DNA of 64,000 nucleotides from Bacteroidota bacterium (GTDB taxonomy: Bacteria; Bacteroidota; Ignavibacteria; Kapaibacteriales; Kapaibacteriaceae). This document shows, piece after piece, positions 50,790 to 60,128 of the stretch. The notes under the pieces are model-generated. The model did not search any database, was not told where the DNA came from, and saw only the letters and a list, made by a program, of their open reading frames with translations. The stretch covers positions 808,117-872,116 of the forward strand of contig JAFDZT010000004.1 of assembly GCA_018266735.1 (NCBI GenBank), given 5' to 3'. Position numbers and translations under genes: made by a program. Position 1 is the stretch's first letter. Each line of letters opens with the position of its first letter.

Positions 50790-53182
50790 AGCACGGCCTG
50801 CGCACCATCTCTCTCCTGCTGTTGAGCATTGCGACAATGTCGTTGCTGGCGGCCGCACCATCCGACCATCCGCGGTTGGCCCTGGTGATGAGTGGTGGCG
50901 GCGCACGTGGCATTGCACAGATCGGTGTGCTGAAGGAACTGGAGCGCGCGGGTATCAAGCCCGACGTGATCATCGGCACCAGTATCGGCGCCATCGTTGG
51001 TGGTCTGTATGCGGCAGGGTACACGCCCGAGCAGCTCGACTCGATCTTCATGCACACGGACTGGGAACAGATCCTCAGCATTGGTGGCGATACGAAGCGC
51101 GAACAGCTTTCGTTGTCGCAAAAACAGGAAGACGATCGGTCGCTGTTCACGCTGCGTTTCCGCAACTTCACGTTCATCGTCCCACAGGCCATTGGCGGCA
51201 GCGCCAAGTTCTCGGCGCTCCTGCAGAACATCCTGTGGGATGCGCCACTCAACACCGTCAACAACTTCGATTCCTTGCGCGTCCCTTTTCGCGCCATCAC
51301 CACCGACCTTTCCAACGGCCAGTGGCGTGCACTTTCGAGTGGCAACCTTGCAACGGCCTTGCGTGCGAGTGCAACGTTTCCGTTGCGGTACGCACCGGTG
51401 CGATTTCACGACACGGTGCTCGTCGATGGCGGACTCGTCGCCAACATTCCCGTCGAGGCCGCGCAACCGTTCCAACCCGGCGTCTTGGTGGTGATCAATA
51501 CGGTGAGCGACTACCTCACGCCCGACCAACTCACCACGCCATGGAACGTGGCCGACCAAGCGCTCACTGCGGCCATGAAGCAGCGCGATCAGGAACACTT
51601 GGATTCTGCCGATGTGGTGATCACGCCCGATGTGGGCTTCCACTCTACGTTCGACTTCACGAACATCCCCGCCCTCATCCGTGCCGGTGAACGCGCCGCG
51701 CATGCAATGCTCCCAACGCTGCGCGAGAAACTTGCGCACGTCCAGAACTCGACGGAAGCATCCCAGCCTCCCCTTGTGGAGGTCATCTCTGTGCAAGGCA
51801 TTCCCGACGTGATGGTGAACGTTGATGCTCCTTGCTCACGCTCACAGGCCCGCATTGCCGTACAACAACAGTTGCATCGACGCGGACTCGACTTTGCGTA
51901 CATCCGAAGTGAGCGTTACGATCCGGTCACACGCACGCTAACCATCGATGCCGATGATGGACGCGTGGTATCGTTCGGCATCGATCCACGGCGACCCATC
52001 GATTCGGCAACGGCTCGACGTGAGCTCACATTCGACATCGGCGATCGCATATCGGCAAGTGTGCTCGAACGAAGCGCACTCAACTTGCGTGCCTCGGAGA
52101 TGTTCGACGATGTCGACATCACCATTCGACCAAGCGCAACAGGGCATGGCATTCACGTAGAAGTGGGTGGCGCCGATCGCGGTAATCAGATGATCCGCGT
52201 TGGCGCACGCGTCGACAACGAACGGTACCTTCAAGGCGGTGCCGATCTCGTGGCCACGAACGTTGCGTTCACGGGGGTTCGTGCTGCGCTTCGCATTGCA
52301 GGCGGACAGCGCAACGGCGAACTTGCTCTCACACTCGAAGTGCCTCGCATTGCAGGATCGTTGTGGACTGCAAGCATGCGTGGATATTCCACGTTCCGTC
52401 ATGTATGGATCTATGGCGACGAACCCGGACGTCCCGTGACGGAGCCCGTGCGCACCAAGGTGGACGAATACTCCGAAGATCGCTATGGCTTTCGTGCAAC
52501 GGCCGGACGTCAGCTGGAGAAGAACGGCGTCATCCAAGGCGAGTTCCGCTACGAGCAGCAACGCTATCGTGACCTGCACGATAGTGTTGTACCGGCCTTT
52601 CAGCGCCTTGCCACCATCCGTGGCCTTGTGCGATGGGACGATCAGGACCGACTTGTCTTCGCGACCAAGGGACGCATCATCGATCTCTCGTTCGAGTCGA
52701 GTCTGCTCTCACTCTCCAACGGCCTGTCGTTCACCAAGATCAACTTTCTGTATCGCGGCTTCTTGAACATCGACCCCGTGGTGATCTCGCCCACGCTGCA
52801 TGTTGGCGCGGCCGACCTCACGCTGCCGTCACCCGAACTGTTCTCAATGGGCGGACAGGATGTGTTCTTCGGTATGCGGGAAGATGAACAGCGCGGACGT
52901 CAGATCGTGCGCGGCTCCATGGATGTGCGCGTTCATTCGCCGCTGTCCCTGTTCTTCGACACGTATGTGAGCGTTCGCTACGATGTGGGCGCCATCTGGG
53001 CAAAGCCCGACAACATCAAACTCTCCGATATGCAGCACGGTCTTGGTCTCACGCTTGGCGTCGATACGCCGGTGGGTCCTGCACTCTTGTCGATCGGTCG
53101 TAGATTCTACTTCCTCGAGTCCCCTGCCGCCATTGCGTGGGGACCCTTGCTTGGCTACTTTGCCATTGGTATACGCATCTAA
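50786..53182 (+). CDS. Patatin-like phospholipase fused to an Omp85 barrel (PlpD-like)
   Basis: A 798-residue exported protein with signal peptide. Residues 30-270 form a patatin domain: MSGGGARGIAQIGVL (oxyanion glycines), GTSIGAIVGGL (nucleophile serine) and VDGGLVANIPV (catalytic Asp). Next comes a POTRA-like segment (about 330-400) and a C-terminal outer-membrane barrel of the Omp85/BamA type from about 440 to the end. This matches PlpD-type proteins, where the barrel anchors or exports the lipase. It likely hydrolyses phospholipid at or outside the outer membrane. Confidence 0.9.
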   Translation: MKHGLRTISLLLLSIATMSLLAAAPSDHPRLALVMSGGGARGIAQIGVLKELERAGIKPDVIIGTSIGAIVGGLYAAGYTPEQLDSIFMHTDWEQILSIGGDTKREQLSLSQKQEDDRSLFTLRFRNFTFIVPQAIGGSAKFSALLQNILWDAPLNTVNNFDSLRVPFRAITTDLSNGQWRALSSGNLATALRASATFPLRYAPVRFHDTVLVDGGLVANIPVEAAQPFQPGVLVVINTVSDYLTPDQLTTPWNVADQALTAAMKQRDQEHLDSADVVITPDVGFHSTFDFTNIPALIRAGERAAHAMLPTLREKLAHVQNSTEASQPPLVEVISVQGIPDVMVNVDAPCSRSQARIAVQQQLHRRGLDFAYIRSERYDPVTRTLTIDADDGRVVSFGIDPRRPIDSATARRELTFDIGDRISASVLERSALNLRASEMFDDVDITIRPSATGHGIHVEVGGADRGNQMIRVGARVDNERYLQGGADLVATNVAFTGVRAALRIAGGQRNGELALTLEVPRIAGSLWTASMRGYSTFRHVWIYGDEPGRPVTEPVRTKVDEYSEDRYGFRATAGRQLEKNGVIQGEFRYEQQRYRDLHDSVVPAFQRLATIRGLVRWDDQDRLVFATKGRIIDLSFESSLLSLSNGLSFTKINFLYRGFLNIDPVVISPTLHVGAADLTLPSPELFSMGGQDVFFGMREDEQRGRQIVRGSMDVRVHSPLSLFFDTYVSVRYDVGAIWAKPDNIKLSDMQHGLGLTLGVDTPVGPALLSIGRRFYFLESPAAIAWGPLLGYFAIGIRI

Positions 53183-53193
53183 GGATCATGAGC

Positions 53194-54174
53194 ATGGAAA
53201 AGAACGTCTTTCAAAAGATCATCGATAAAGAGATCCCCGCCACCATCGAATACGAAGACGATCGTGTGATCGCCATTCGCGACATCGCACCGTCGGCTCC
53301 CGTGCACGTGCTGATCATTCCCAAGAAGTACATCACCAGCGCGCATGGCATCACAGTCGACGATGCAGATCTCATTGGACATGTCTATCTCGTTGCGCAA
53401 CAACTGGCCACTACGCTTGGCATCGATCAGAGTGGCTATCGAGTGGTCACCAATGTGAATGCCGACGGTGGACAGACCGTTTTCCATCTGCACTTCCATC
53501 TGCTTGGTGGTGAGCCACTCGGTCGCATGAATGCGGCACGGGTGGCATCAGGGAAGCATGGCGGAAGGGGCATCCTGCGCGAGGCGGGACTCATTGTTCT
53601 CTTTGCCATCGGTCTTGCGGCATTCTACAACGCCATGTCGCCCAAGCATCTCGAGTGGATCAAGCCAACGTATACGGCCGTGCCCGTGAATGACGATGCG
53701 ATCGACAAGCTCATCGCCACGGCGCCAACACCGACGCCAACGCCAACACCGCCTGCAGCTACGACAACAACAGCAGCGACAACGCCTGATCGTCCGCAAC
53801 GCACGGTCGACTCTCCCAAGACATCAACAGCCACGCCACCGCCACCGGCGGAACAGGCCGGCGCGGCGCGCTCCCTTACGCTTGCACAGTTCAAGAAGCT
53901 CATGGGCAAACCCAATGTGGTCCTCATCGATGCACGCTTGCAGGAGAAGTACGATCAAGGGCACATCGGCAATGCCATGAACATCTATGGCAGTGAGGTG
54001 GAGCAGCACATCCCTGAGCTCCTGGCCATTCCGCAGGACAAGATCGTCATCATCTACTGTGATGGCGGACATTGCGAACTGTCGCACCGCGTGGCCGATG
54101 TCTTCCTGCGATTCGGCTATCCGAACGTTTTCGTCTTCCTTGGAGGATGGGCAGAGTGGAGCGCACAGAAGTGA
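53194..54174 (+). CDS. HIT-domain / transmembrane / rhodanese fusion protein
   Basis: A 326-residue single reading frame with three parts. Residues 1-115 are a HIT (HINT-like) nucleotide hydrolase with VFQKIIDKEIPATIEYEDD, PVHVLIIPKKYI and the histidine triad HLHFHLLGG. Residues 127-150 (EAGLIVLFAIGLAAFYNA) form one membrane span, followed by a Thr/Pro/Ala-rich linker. Residues 230-326 are a rhodanese with IDARLQEKYDQGHIGNAM and the active loop IYCDGGHCELS. The HIT part would face the cytoplasm and rhodanese the periplasm. I know of no described protein with this order. ATG at 53194 has AAGGA 8 bases upstream. Confidence 0.85.
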   Translation: MEKNVFQKIIDKEIPATIEYEDDRVIAIRDIAPSAPVHVLIIPKKYITSAHGITVDDADLIGHVYLVAQQLATTLGIDQSGYRVVTNVNADGGQTVFHLHFHLLGGEPLGRMNAARVASGKHGGRGILREAGLIVLFAIGLAAFYNAMSPKHLEWIKPTYTAVPVNDDAIDKLIATAPTPTPTPTPPAATTTTAATTPDRPQRTVDSPKTSTATPPPPAEQAGAARSLTLAQFKKLMGKPNVVLIDARLQEKYDQGHIGNAMNIYGSEVEQHIPELLAIPQDKIVIIYCDGGHCELSHRVADVFLRFGYPNVFVFLGGWAEWSAQK

Positions 54175-55352
54175 CAACGACGAATGCAACGAAGCAAGTG
54201 CTCGCCCAGCTCGCCACACGGTTCGGTCTGGTAGGCGAGTCACCGTTGATGATGCAGGCCATTTCGCGTCTACTGCAGGTGGCACCGACCGATCTCACCG
54301 TGTTGATCACCGGCGAGACCGGTACCGGCAAAGAAGTGTTCGCCCACGCCGTTCACGAATTGAGTCAGCGCAAGAAGGCCCCGTTCGTGAGCGTGAACTG
54401 CGGAGCGATCCCCGAAACGCTACTCGAAAGCGAGCTCTTCGGCGCCGAGAAGGGCGCCTATACCGGCTCTGTGGAGCAGCGCAAAGGATTCTTTGAAACG
54501 GCACATAAGGGAACCATCTTTCTCGACGAGATCGGCGAGATGCCCATCGGAACACAGGTAAAGCTCTTGCGCATTCTCGAGAGCGGCGAGTTCTCGCGAC
54601 TCGGATCGTCCGACAATCTCAAGGTGGATGTGCGCGTGGTGGCGGCCACGAATCGCGACCTTTCGTATGAGGTACGACAAGGTCGATTCCGACAGGATCT
54701 CTACTTCCGGTTGAATTCTGTGAACATCGTCTTGCCTCCGCTACGCCAGCATCCCGACGATATTCCTCTCCTCGTCGAGCACTTTGCGCGCAAGGTCGCC
54801 GAGAAGAACAACATCGACTATCACGGCATCGACGCCGATGCTGCGATCGTGCTCGAGACCATGCCCTGGCAAGGCAACGTACGCGAGCTTCGAAACATCG
54901 TCGAGACCATGGTCACCTTGGAGCGTGGTGCGCGCATCACTGCCGAAATGATCCAGCGCTATTTGCCGCCTCCGCAGTCGTTCGAAGAACCACGCGCCTC
55001 GCAGGCCATCGTGCGCGTTGCAGACCAAGCATCGAACGTGCACGACCCCGACGCACAGATGATCTATCGATTACTGCTGCAACTCACGAACGATGTGAAC
55101 GACATGAAGACGGTACTCCGTCATCTCGTTGCATTAAGCATGGAATCCGTCACTCCCACGAGCACGGCCATCGTAAAGGCACCACAGGATCAACCTACTA
55201 TGCCGGTGGAGCTCAACCTCACGACACTCGAGCGCACGGCCATCGAAGAAGCGCTCCGAAGGTCAAAGGGCAATCGTCGAGAAGCCGCAGAGATGCTTGG
55301 CATCAGCGAGCGTACGCTCTATCGCAAGATCACAGAGTATCAGCTCGACTGA
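54171..55352 (+). CDS. Sigma-54-dependent transcriptional activator without receiver domain
   Basis: A 393-residue AAA+ activator. Walker A is ITGETGTGKEVFAH, the sigma-54 contact loop reads GAYTGS in place of GAFTGA, Walker B is GTIFLDEIGEMP, and the R-finger region is RFRQDLYFRLN. A Fis-type HTH ends the protein (NRREAAEMLGISERTLYRKI). No N-terminal receiver, GAF or PAS domain is present, as in PspF-type activators, which are often controlled by a partner protein. GTG at 54171 overlaps the fusion-gene stop (GTGA) and has GGAG 9 bases upstream; an ATG at 54147 is an alternative. Confidence 0.9.
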   Translation: MTTTNATKQVLAQLATRFGLVGESPLMMQAISRLLQVAPTDLTVLITGETGTGKEVFAHAVHELSQRKKAPFVSVNCGAIPETLLESELFGAEKGAYTGSVEQRKGFFETAHKGTIFLDEIGEMPIGTQVKLLRILESGEFSRLGSSDNLKVDVRVVAATNRDLSYEVRQGRFRQDLYFRLNSVNIVLPPLRQHPDDIPLLVEHFARKVAEKNNIDYHGIDADAAIVLETMPWQGNVRELRNIVETMVTLERGARITAEMIQRYLPPPQSFEEPRASQAIVRVADQASNVHDPDAQMIYRLLLQLTNDVNDMKTVLRHLVALSMESVTPTSTAIVKAPQDQPTMPVELNLTTLERTAIEEALRRSKGNRREAAEMLGISERTLYRKITEYQLD

Positions 55353-56092
55353 ACGAGAGGGAAGATGCACGGGCGCGATGGTGCGGCATCTCCATCGAAG
55401 GCAGGAGCATTGAACATCAACAGATAGTCGCCATCGGGGATCTCGTCGGCAACGAAGATCATCTCCGTGATCGTCCGCTCCGGTCGCGGCGCCTGCGGCC
55501 ATTGCCAGAACATCTTATGCGCTGCGAGCGCACCACTATCCTCTTCGCGATCCACCGACGGAAGATCGATCAGCACATGCTGTACGCCGAGCTCGTGCAG
55601 GTACTGCATTGCCTCGAGCTCCATGTAGGCAGGGTTCGATCCTGACCACAGACGTGTCTGCTTCGATGCGTCGTTCGGCGTGGTGCGGATCACCACGGCC
55701 GTCACATGCTCCGTGAGTGCACGTCGCATATCGGCGGCCATCACGAGGAGATCACCCGACGATGCCATGCGCAACGGAATGGTGATCACACGGGCATGCA
55801 CGAAGAGATCGCGCAGACAGTCCTTCAAGACGTACCGCTTCCCGGCAACATGTCCGATGCATTCCGTATGCGTTCCATTGCCGTGCGGTGCGATGGTAAC
55901 TACATCACATCGTACCGGTCCGCCCTCTTCGATGCTCCCCACGAACGTGCCTACGCGGAACGGCTCGAAGCGCGCATCCGGAAGGTGAAAGGCGTTCGGG
56001 AACTCCGCGTCGGAGATGGCGATGGACAGATCGAAGAACACCGTGTTGTTCCACGTCACCGTCTGCCCATTGATGGTCGCTGTGAGGTTCAT
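55340..56092 (-). CDS. Cyclase family protein (kynurenine formamidase-like)
   Basis: A 250-residue protein of the cyclase/KynB fold. FFDLSIAIS begins it; VTIAPHGNGTHTECIGHV corresponds to the metal-binding HxGTHxDxPxH motif, here with Glu for Asp and no following Pro; LIDLPSVDRE matches the C-terminal active-site block. Family enzymes hydrolyse N-formylkynurenine or related amides. The altered motif leaves the substrate open. It overlaps the 3' end of the activator gene by 13 bases (convergent). Confidence 0.8.
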   Translation of the reverse strand: MNLTATINGQTVTWNNTVFFDLSIAISDAEFPNAFHLPDARFEPFRVGTFVGSIEEGGPVRCDVVTIAPHGNGTHTECIGHVAGKRYVLKDCLRDLFVHARVITIPLRMASSGDLLVMAADMRRALTEHVTAVVIRTTPNDASKQTRLWSGSNPAYMELEAMQYLHELGVQHVLIDLPSVDREEDSGALAAHKMFWQWPQAPRPERTITEMIFVADEIPDGDYLLMFNAPAFDGDAAPSRPCIFPLVQSS

Positions 56093-56118
56093 GCTCACAA
56101 AAATGCGTAAATCGCAGC

Positions 56119-57993
56119 ATGAGAACGATCCTCCTTTCCGCCTTGCTCGCACTTGTCCTTTGTGCGACACCGACATTTGCCACGGTCACCACATGGCCAC
56201 TCGTCCTGAAGGGACAGAAGGGCACGGCCACTGTGTACACCCCACAAGTGGATTCATACACGAACGGACAGATCGAAGGTCGTGGCGCCGTGATGGTGCA
56301 GCCCGCCTCCGGTGGCGACCCCGTCTTCGGTGCGATCTCGTTCACCGCAACGATCCCTGCCGAGCACTCTGCGTCGGTGATCCCCATCGACAAGGTAACG
56401 GTCACCGATGCGAAGTTCCCGCCGTCCGTCACAACGGGTACGATCTCGTCGTTCAAGCAGGAACTCTCCGATCTTCTCACGGCGGCGCACATCACCATCG
56501 GCGCCGACCTCATCGATCGCGCCGAGAAGAACACACCATTGAAGACGGATCCTCCGACCATCCTTGTTCGCTATGCGCCCGCCATGCTCGTTCTCATCGA
56601 TGGCGAGCCACACTGGAAGAGCATCGACAACACGTCGATGGAACGCGTGGTGAACACTCCGTTCCTCCTCGTGCGCGAGCGCGGCACCACGACCATGTAC
56701 CTGTACGGTGCAACGAAGTGGTACAGTGCTGCAACGCTCGATGGATCATGGTCGGTGGTCAATTCGCCTTCGGCAACCCTCAAGGACCTCGAGAAGCAGA
56801 TGCTCGAACAGATGAAGAAGGATGGACGTGAAGCACCGACCACTCCGACCACCATGCCGCAAGTGGTGGTGAGCACCGCTCCTGCCGAACTCCTCTCGTT
56901 CAATGGCGAGCCTGCGTTCGATCCCATCACGGGCACATCCTTGCTCGGTGCCACGAACACGGAGTCGTTCGTCTTCATGGACATTGCCTCGCAGAAGTAC
57001 TTCACCGTGCTTTCGGGAAGATGGTATCGGGCCGTGAAGCCCGCAGGGCCATGGTCATATGTGGCGTCGACCGATCTGCCGGCAGACTTCAAGAAGATCC
57101 CCGAGGGTTCGAAGTACGATGCTGTGCTCGCCTATGTGAGCGGCACACCTGCAGCGAAGAATGCCATTCTCGATGCCACCGTCCCAACGACAACGGCCGT
57201 CGATCGCGCATCTGCCACGTGCAAGGTGGAATACGATGGAGAGCCCATCTTCAAGCCTGTTGATGGCACAACGATGCAGTATGCAACGAACACGGCGAGC
57301 ACCGTACTCAAGCAGGGCGATCAATACTTCTGTTGCGACAATGGAGTGTGGTTCGCCAGCACATCGGCAAAAGGTCCGTGGGTGGTCTCGGAGAAGCGGC
57401 CGGAGCAAACCGAGAAGATCGAACCATCGTCGCCGGTCTACAACACCAAGTACGTCTACGTGTATCAAAGCACACCAACTGTGGTGTACGTTGGCTACAC
57501 GGCCGGCTACATGGGAAGCTATGTGTACGGACCTACGATCGTGTATGGTACCGGCTACTACTACTATCCGTGGTATGGTGTGCACTACTATCCGCATCCG
57601 TACACATATGGATTTCACATGATGTACAGTCCATACATGGGATGGGGTGTGAGCGTTGGGTATTACGGACATTACCATGGCGGATACTGGGGTCCGCCCA
57701 TGTACCGTCCACCGTACTACGGATACCATCCTCCGTATGGACACTATGGCGGACGTCCGGTGAACATCAACGTGCACAACACCAACATCTACACGAATGG
57801 CGCACGTCCGGGCACACGTCCGATGGCAACACCGGCGCAACGTCCGAACACCATGCCAAGTGCGGCCACACGTCCGACGCAAATGCCGGCTCAGCGACCC
57901 AGCACCATGCAGAGTCCTTCCACACGTCCAACGCAGATGCCCGCACAACGTCCGAGCACCATGCCGCGTGGTGGTGGCGGTCGACGTCGGTAA
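56119..57993 (+). CDS. Secreted Tyr/Gly-rich repeat protein
   Basis: A 624-residue exported protein (signal MRTILLSALLALVLCATPTFA). Residues 25-430 hold repeated units with W-x-S/R-A and GPW-x2 ends (YGATKWYSAATLDGSWSVV; GRWYRAVKPAGPWSYV; NGVWFASTSAKGPWVV). Residues 440-570 are very rich in Tyr, Gly and Pro. The last 55 are Pro/Thr/Met/Gln-rich tandem units of the type RPTQMPAQRPSTM. It may be a cell-surface or matrix protein. No family is named with confidence. Confidence 0.8.
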   Translation: MRTILLSALLALVLCATPTFATVTTWPLVLKGQKGTATVYTPQVDSYTNGQIEGRGAVMVQPASGGDPVFGAISFTATIPAEHSASVIPIDKVTVTDAKFPPSVTTGTISSFKQELSDLLTAAHITIGADLIDRAEKNTPLKTDPPTILVRYAPAMLVLIDGEPHWKSIDNTSMERVVNTPFLLVRERGTTTMYLYGATKWYSAATLDGSWSVVNSPSATLKDLEKQMLEQMKKDGREAPTTPTTMPQVVVSTAPAELLSFNGEPAFDPITGTSLLGATNTESFVFMDIASQKYFTVLSGRWYRAVKPAGPWSYVASTDLPADFKKIPEGSKYDAVLAYVSGTPAAKNAILDATVPTTTAVDRASATCKVEYDGEPIFKPVDGTTMQYATNTASTVLKQGDQYFCCDNGVWFASTSAKGPWVVSEKRPEQTEKIEPSSPVYNTKYVYVYQSTPTVVYVGYTAGYMGSYVYGPTIVYGTGYYYYPWYGVHYYPHPYTYGFHMMYSPYMGWGVSVGYYGHYHGGYWGPPMYRPPYYGYHPPYGHYGGRPVNINVHNTNIYTNGARPGTRPMATPAQRPNTMPSAATRPTQMPAQRPSTMQSPSTRPTQMPAQRPSTMPRGGGGRRR

Positions 57994-58026
57994 CACCTGC
58001 GGTGTGAACCTCGCAGAAATTCCTTG

Positions 58027-58034
58027 TACCTTTG
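58027..58034 (+). promoter_or_regulatory. -7 box (TACCTTTG) of the small barrel-protein gene
   Basis: Exact TAnnTTTG, 30 bases before the ATG at 58065, where a good AAGGAAG ribosome site also stands. Confidence 0.5.
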
Positions 58035-58064
58035 CGTGAAAATTCACCACTACAAGGAAGATGC

Positions 58065-58694
58065 ATGCGACTTCGTACCGCTCTTGCATCCATCGCCATG
58101 ACCCTCGTGGTCACTGCCGGACTCCGCGCAGGCGATGGGAACATCGAACTCACACCTCAGGTTGGCTACCTCTTCGGAGCGAAGGCCTATAGCTACAACT
58201 ACGCCGGTGAATTCTACCTTGCTCCGAACATCTGGTATGGCGCATCGCTTGATTTTGCCGTGCGGCCTGGCCTGGAGATCGAGCTTAGCGGCACCTACAG
58301 TAAGACAGGCGTCACGTTGCAGAACTACAGTTCCTTGGTCCCCGATTCCAAGCTCTTCGACGTCACATCGCTCTACATCACCATTGGCGCTTTGCACGAG
58401 CAGCGCAGGGGCAAACTCCGTCCGTACATCGGCGGTGCCGTTGGCGTGGCCGTGTTCACACCCGACAATGTGCTCTACGAGACCCTCACCCGTATGGCCG
58501 TCGAGTTCAAGGGTGGTTTGAAGGCCGACGTGAGTGAGAAGATCGGCATCCGTTTGCAGGCGCGTCTGCTCGCTCCGCTGAGCTTTGCCGGACTTGGCTT
58601 CTGGTGCGGCTCCGGCGGCTGTAGCTCCGGTGTGAGCGCCGGCTCCACGTTCGCGCAGTTCGAGCTTTCCGGCGGTCTGTACTTCGTTCTGTGA
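58065..58694 (+). CDS. Outer-membrane beta-barrel protein
   Basis: A 209-residue protein with signal peptide (LRTALASIAMTLVVTAGLRA). Alternating strand segments (IELTPQVGYLFGAKAYSYNY; LEIELSGTYSKTG; KLRPYIGGAVGVAVF; FAQFELSGGLYFVL) suggest an eight-stranded barrel of the OmpA/OmpW-like size with a terminal aromatic-Val-Leu strand. It has a Cys-rich loop (WCGSGGCSSG) that may form a disulfide. Function unknown. Confidence 0.75.
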   Translation: MRLRTALASIAMTLVVTAGLRAGDGNIELTPQVGYLFGAKAYSYNYAGEFYLAPNIWYGASLDFAVRPGLEIELSGTYSKTGVTLQNYSSLVPDSKLFDVTSLYITIGALHEQRRGKLRPYIGGAVGVAVFTPDNVLYETLTRMAVEFKGGLKADVSEKIGIRLQARLLAPLSFAGLGFWCGSGGCSSGVSAGSTFAQFELSGGLYFVL

Positions 58695-58731
58695 TCACTC
58701 CCAACGATTCAACACAACCCACTTCACACCT

Positions 58732-59391
58732 ATGAACAACTACCTTCGAACACTCAGTGCAGCGGTCATCCTGACCGTGGTCGCACTCACGTCGTGGTCG
58801 TGTTACTACGACTACGGCCTGTCGATCTCGGACTACGATGCCGTGATCACATCACGCGATTCGTCCGTGACCAATTGGGGAACATTCAAGACCTACGTGA
58901 TGCCCGACTCCGTCGTCCACTATGTTGCTCCCGGCGAGCGCGACGATATTTCACGCGCCTACGATGCCACCATTCTGAACTCCATCGCTTCGAACATGAA
59001 TGCAATGGGCTACAAGCGCATCTACGACACAACGCAGACAAAGCCGGACGTGATCGTTACCCAAGGCATCACCTCCAAGGACTACACGGCCTACTACGGT
59101 GGCTGGGGCGGATACTGGGGCTGGTACGGATGGGGCGGTTGGTATGGATGGGGCGGCTACTATCCGCCATACTATCCTGTTGGTTCCTACACGTACACGC
59201 AGGGAACACTGATCGTTGCCATGTCGAGGGTGGAAGGGACGAAGGGTGTCGACGAGCGGATCCAGTCGATCTGGCTTGCCGGCGTGGCCGGACTCGTTTC
59301 CGAGACCGCTTCATCGAATGCCACGCGCATTCAGACCCTCATTCGCCAAGCGTTTGTTCAATCTCCTTACCTCATTCCGGAGACACTCTAA
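58732..59391 (+). CDS. DUF4136 family lipoprotein
   Basis: A 219-residue protein with lipoprotein signal (VALTSWSCYYDYG). The fold-defining parts are the N-terminal FKTYVMPDS strand and the region KPDVIVTQGI, as in DUF4136. The middle has a striking Trp/Gly/Tyr-rich run (GGWGGYWGWYGWGGWYG) probably forming a surface loop. The C-terminal part (RIQSIWLAGVAGLVS) is helical. Its stop overlaps the ATG of the following barrel gene. Function unknown. Confidence 0.82.
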   Translation: MNNYLRTLSAAVILTVVALTSWSCYYDYGLSISDYDAVITSRDSSVTNWGTFKTYVMPDSVVHYVAPGERDDISRAYDATILNSIASNMNAMGYKRIYDTTQTKPDVIVTQGITSKDYTAYYGGWGGYWGWYGWGGWYGWGGYYPPYYPVGSYTYTQGTLIVAMSRVEGTKGVDERIQSIWLAGVAGLVSETASSNATRIQTLIRQAFVQSPYLIPETL

Positions 59392-60035
59392 TGCGACTGA
59401 ACAACCTACGCTCCACATCCGTCGTCATCGCACTCGTCCTTCTTGGTATGGTCTCCGGCGGCACATCGGCCTCGGCACAGCAGCGATACCTCACATCGTT
59501 GAACTGGTCGATCGGTTTCCCAACAGGAAATCTCGACAACTATACACCGAGCACGTCCTTCTCGGGATTCTCGGCAGACCTTCGATTCCTTCAGCCGGAC
59601 CGGACCTTCTTTGGTGTATCCGGCGGATGGAACTACTTCAGCGATCTGCTTCGCAACGCAACGGTCTCCGTCGAGAACGGCGCCATCTATGGTACACAGG
59701 TTCGCACGGTGAATGCGATCCCGCTTCTTGCATCGGCCGGCATGTTCTTCGACGACGGGACCTCGAACATGCACCCGTATGCTGCCATCAATGTGGGTGC
59801 GTACTCGGTGAATCAACGCGTTGAGATCGGCCTTGTCCAGATCAACAACAACAACTGGCATTTCGGTGTGGCGCCGGAAGTTGGACTGATGATCGACCTT
59901 GAGCGCACGACAGCCTTCAATGCCCAAGCCCGCTACAACCGCGCTCTCAGCTCGGGAACAGCGCTCAACGGCAGTTCGGATAACAGCTACGGCTGGTGGA
60001 GTTTGAACCTCGGATTCACATTCACCGGCTGGTGA
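59391..60035 (+). CDS. Outer-membrane beta-barrel protein
   Basis: A 214-residue protein with signal peptide (VVIALVLLGMVSGGTSASAQ). Strand-rich throughout (LNWSIGFPTGNLDNY; FGVSGGWNYFSDLL; MHPYAAINVGAYSV; WSLNLGFTFTGW) and ends in an aromatic residue, as outer-membrane barrels do. It is cotranscribed with the DUF4136 lipoprotein gene (1-base overlap), so the two may form an envelope complex. Confidence 0.78.
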   Translation: MRLNNLRSTSVVIALVLLGMVSGGTSASAQQRYLTSLNWSIGFPTGNLDNYTPSTSFSGFSADLRFLQPDRTFFGVSGGWNYFSDLLRNATVSVENGAIYGTQVRTVNAIPLLASAGMFFDDGTSNMHPYAAINVGAYSVNQRVEIGLVQINNNNWHFGVAPEVGLMIDLERTTAFNAQARYNRALSSGTALNGSSDNSYGWWSLNLGFTFTGW

Positions 60036-60072
60036 TGTCACGAAGCACCATGGTGACGGAACAAGTAGGGTG

Positions 60073-60102
60073 TTGCGCATGAGTTCGCAATTCCTATTTT
60101 CG
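60073..60102 (+). promoter_or_regulatory. Promoter TTG-N19-TATTTTCG of ssb
   Basis: TTG at 60073-60075 and TATTTTCG at 60095-60102 with exactly 19 bases between; 26 bases from the box to the ssb ATG. Confidence 0.7.
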
Positions 60103-60128
60103 TTCACCACAATCAGGTAGGTGGGGGT

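Noticed and set aside
53194-54174. HIT and rhodanese parts as two genes joined by a sequencing error
   Set aside because: The frame is continuous through membrane span and linker, codon use is even, and no stop or start is found at the joint. I cannot fully exclude it without other genomes.
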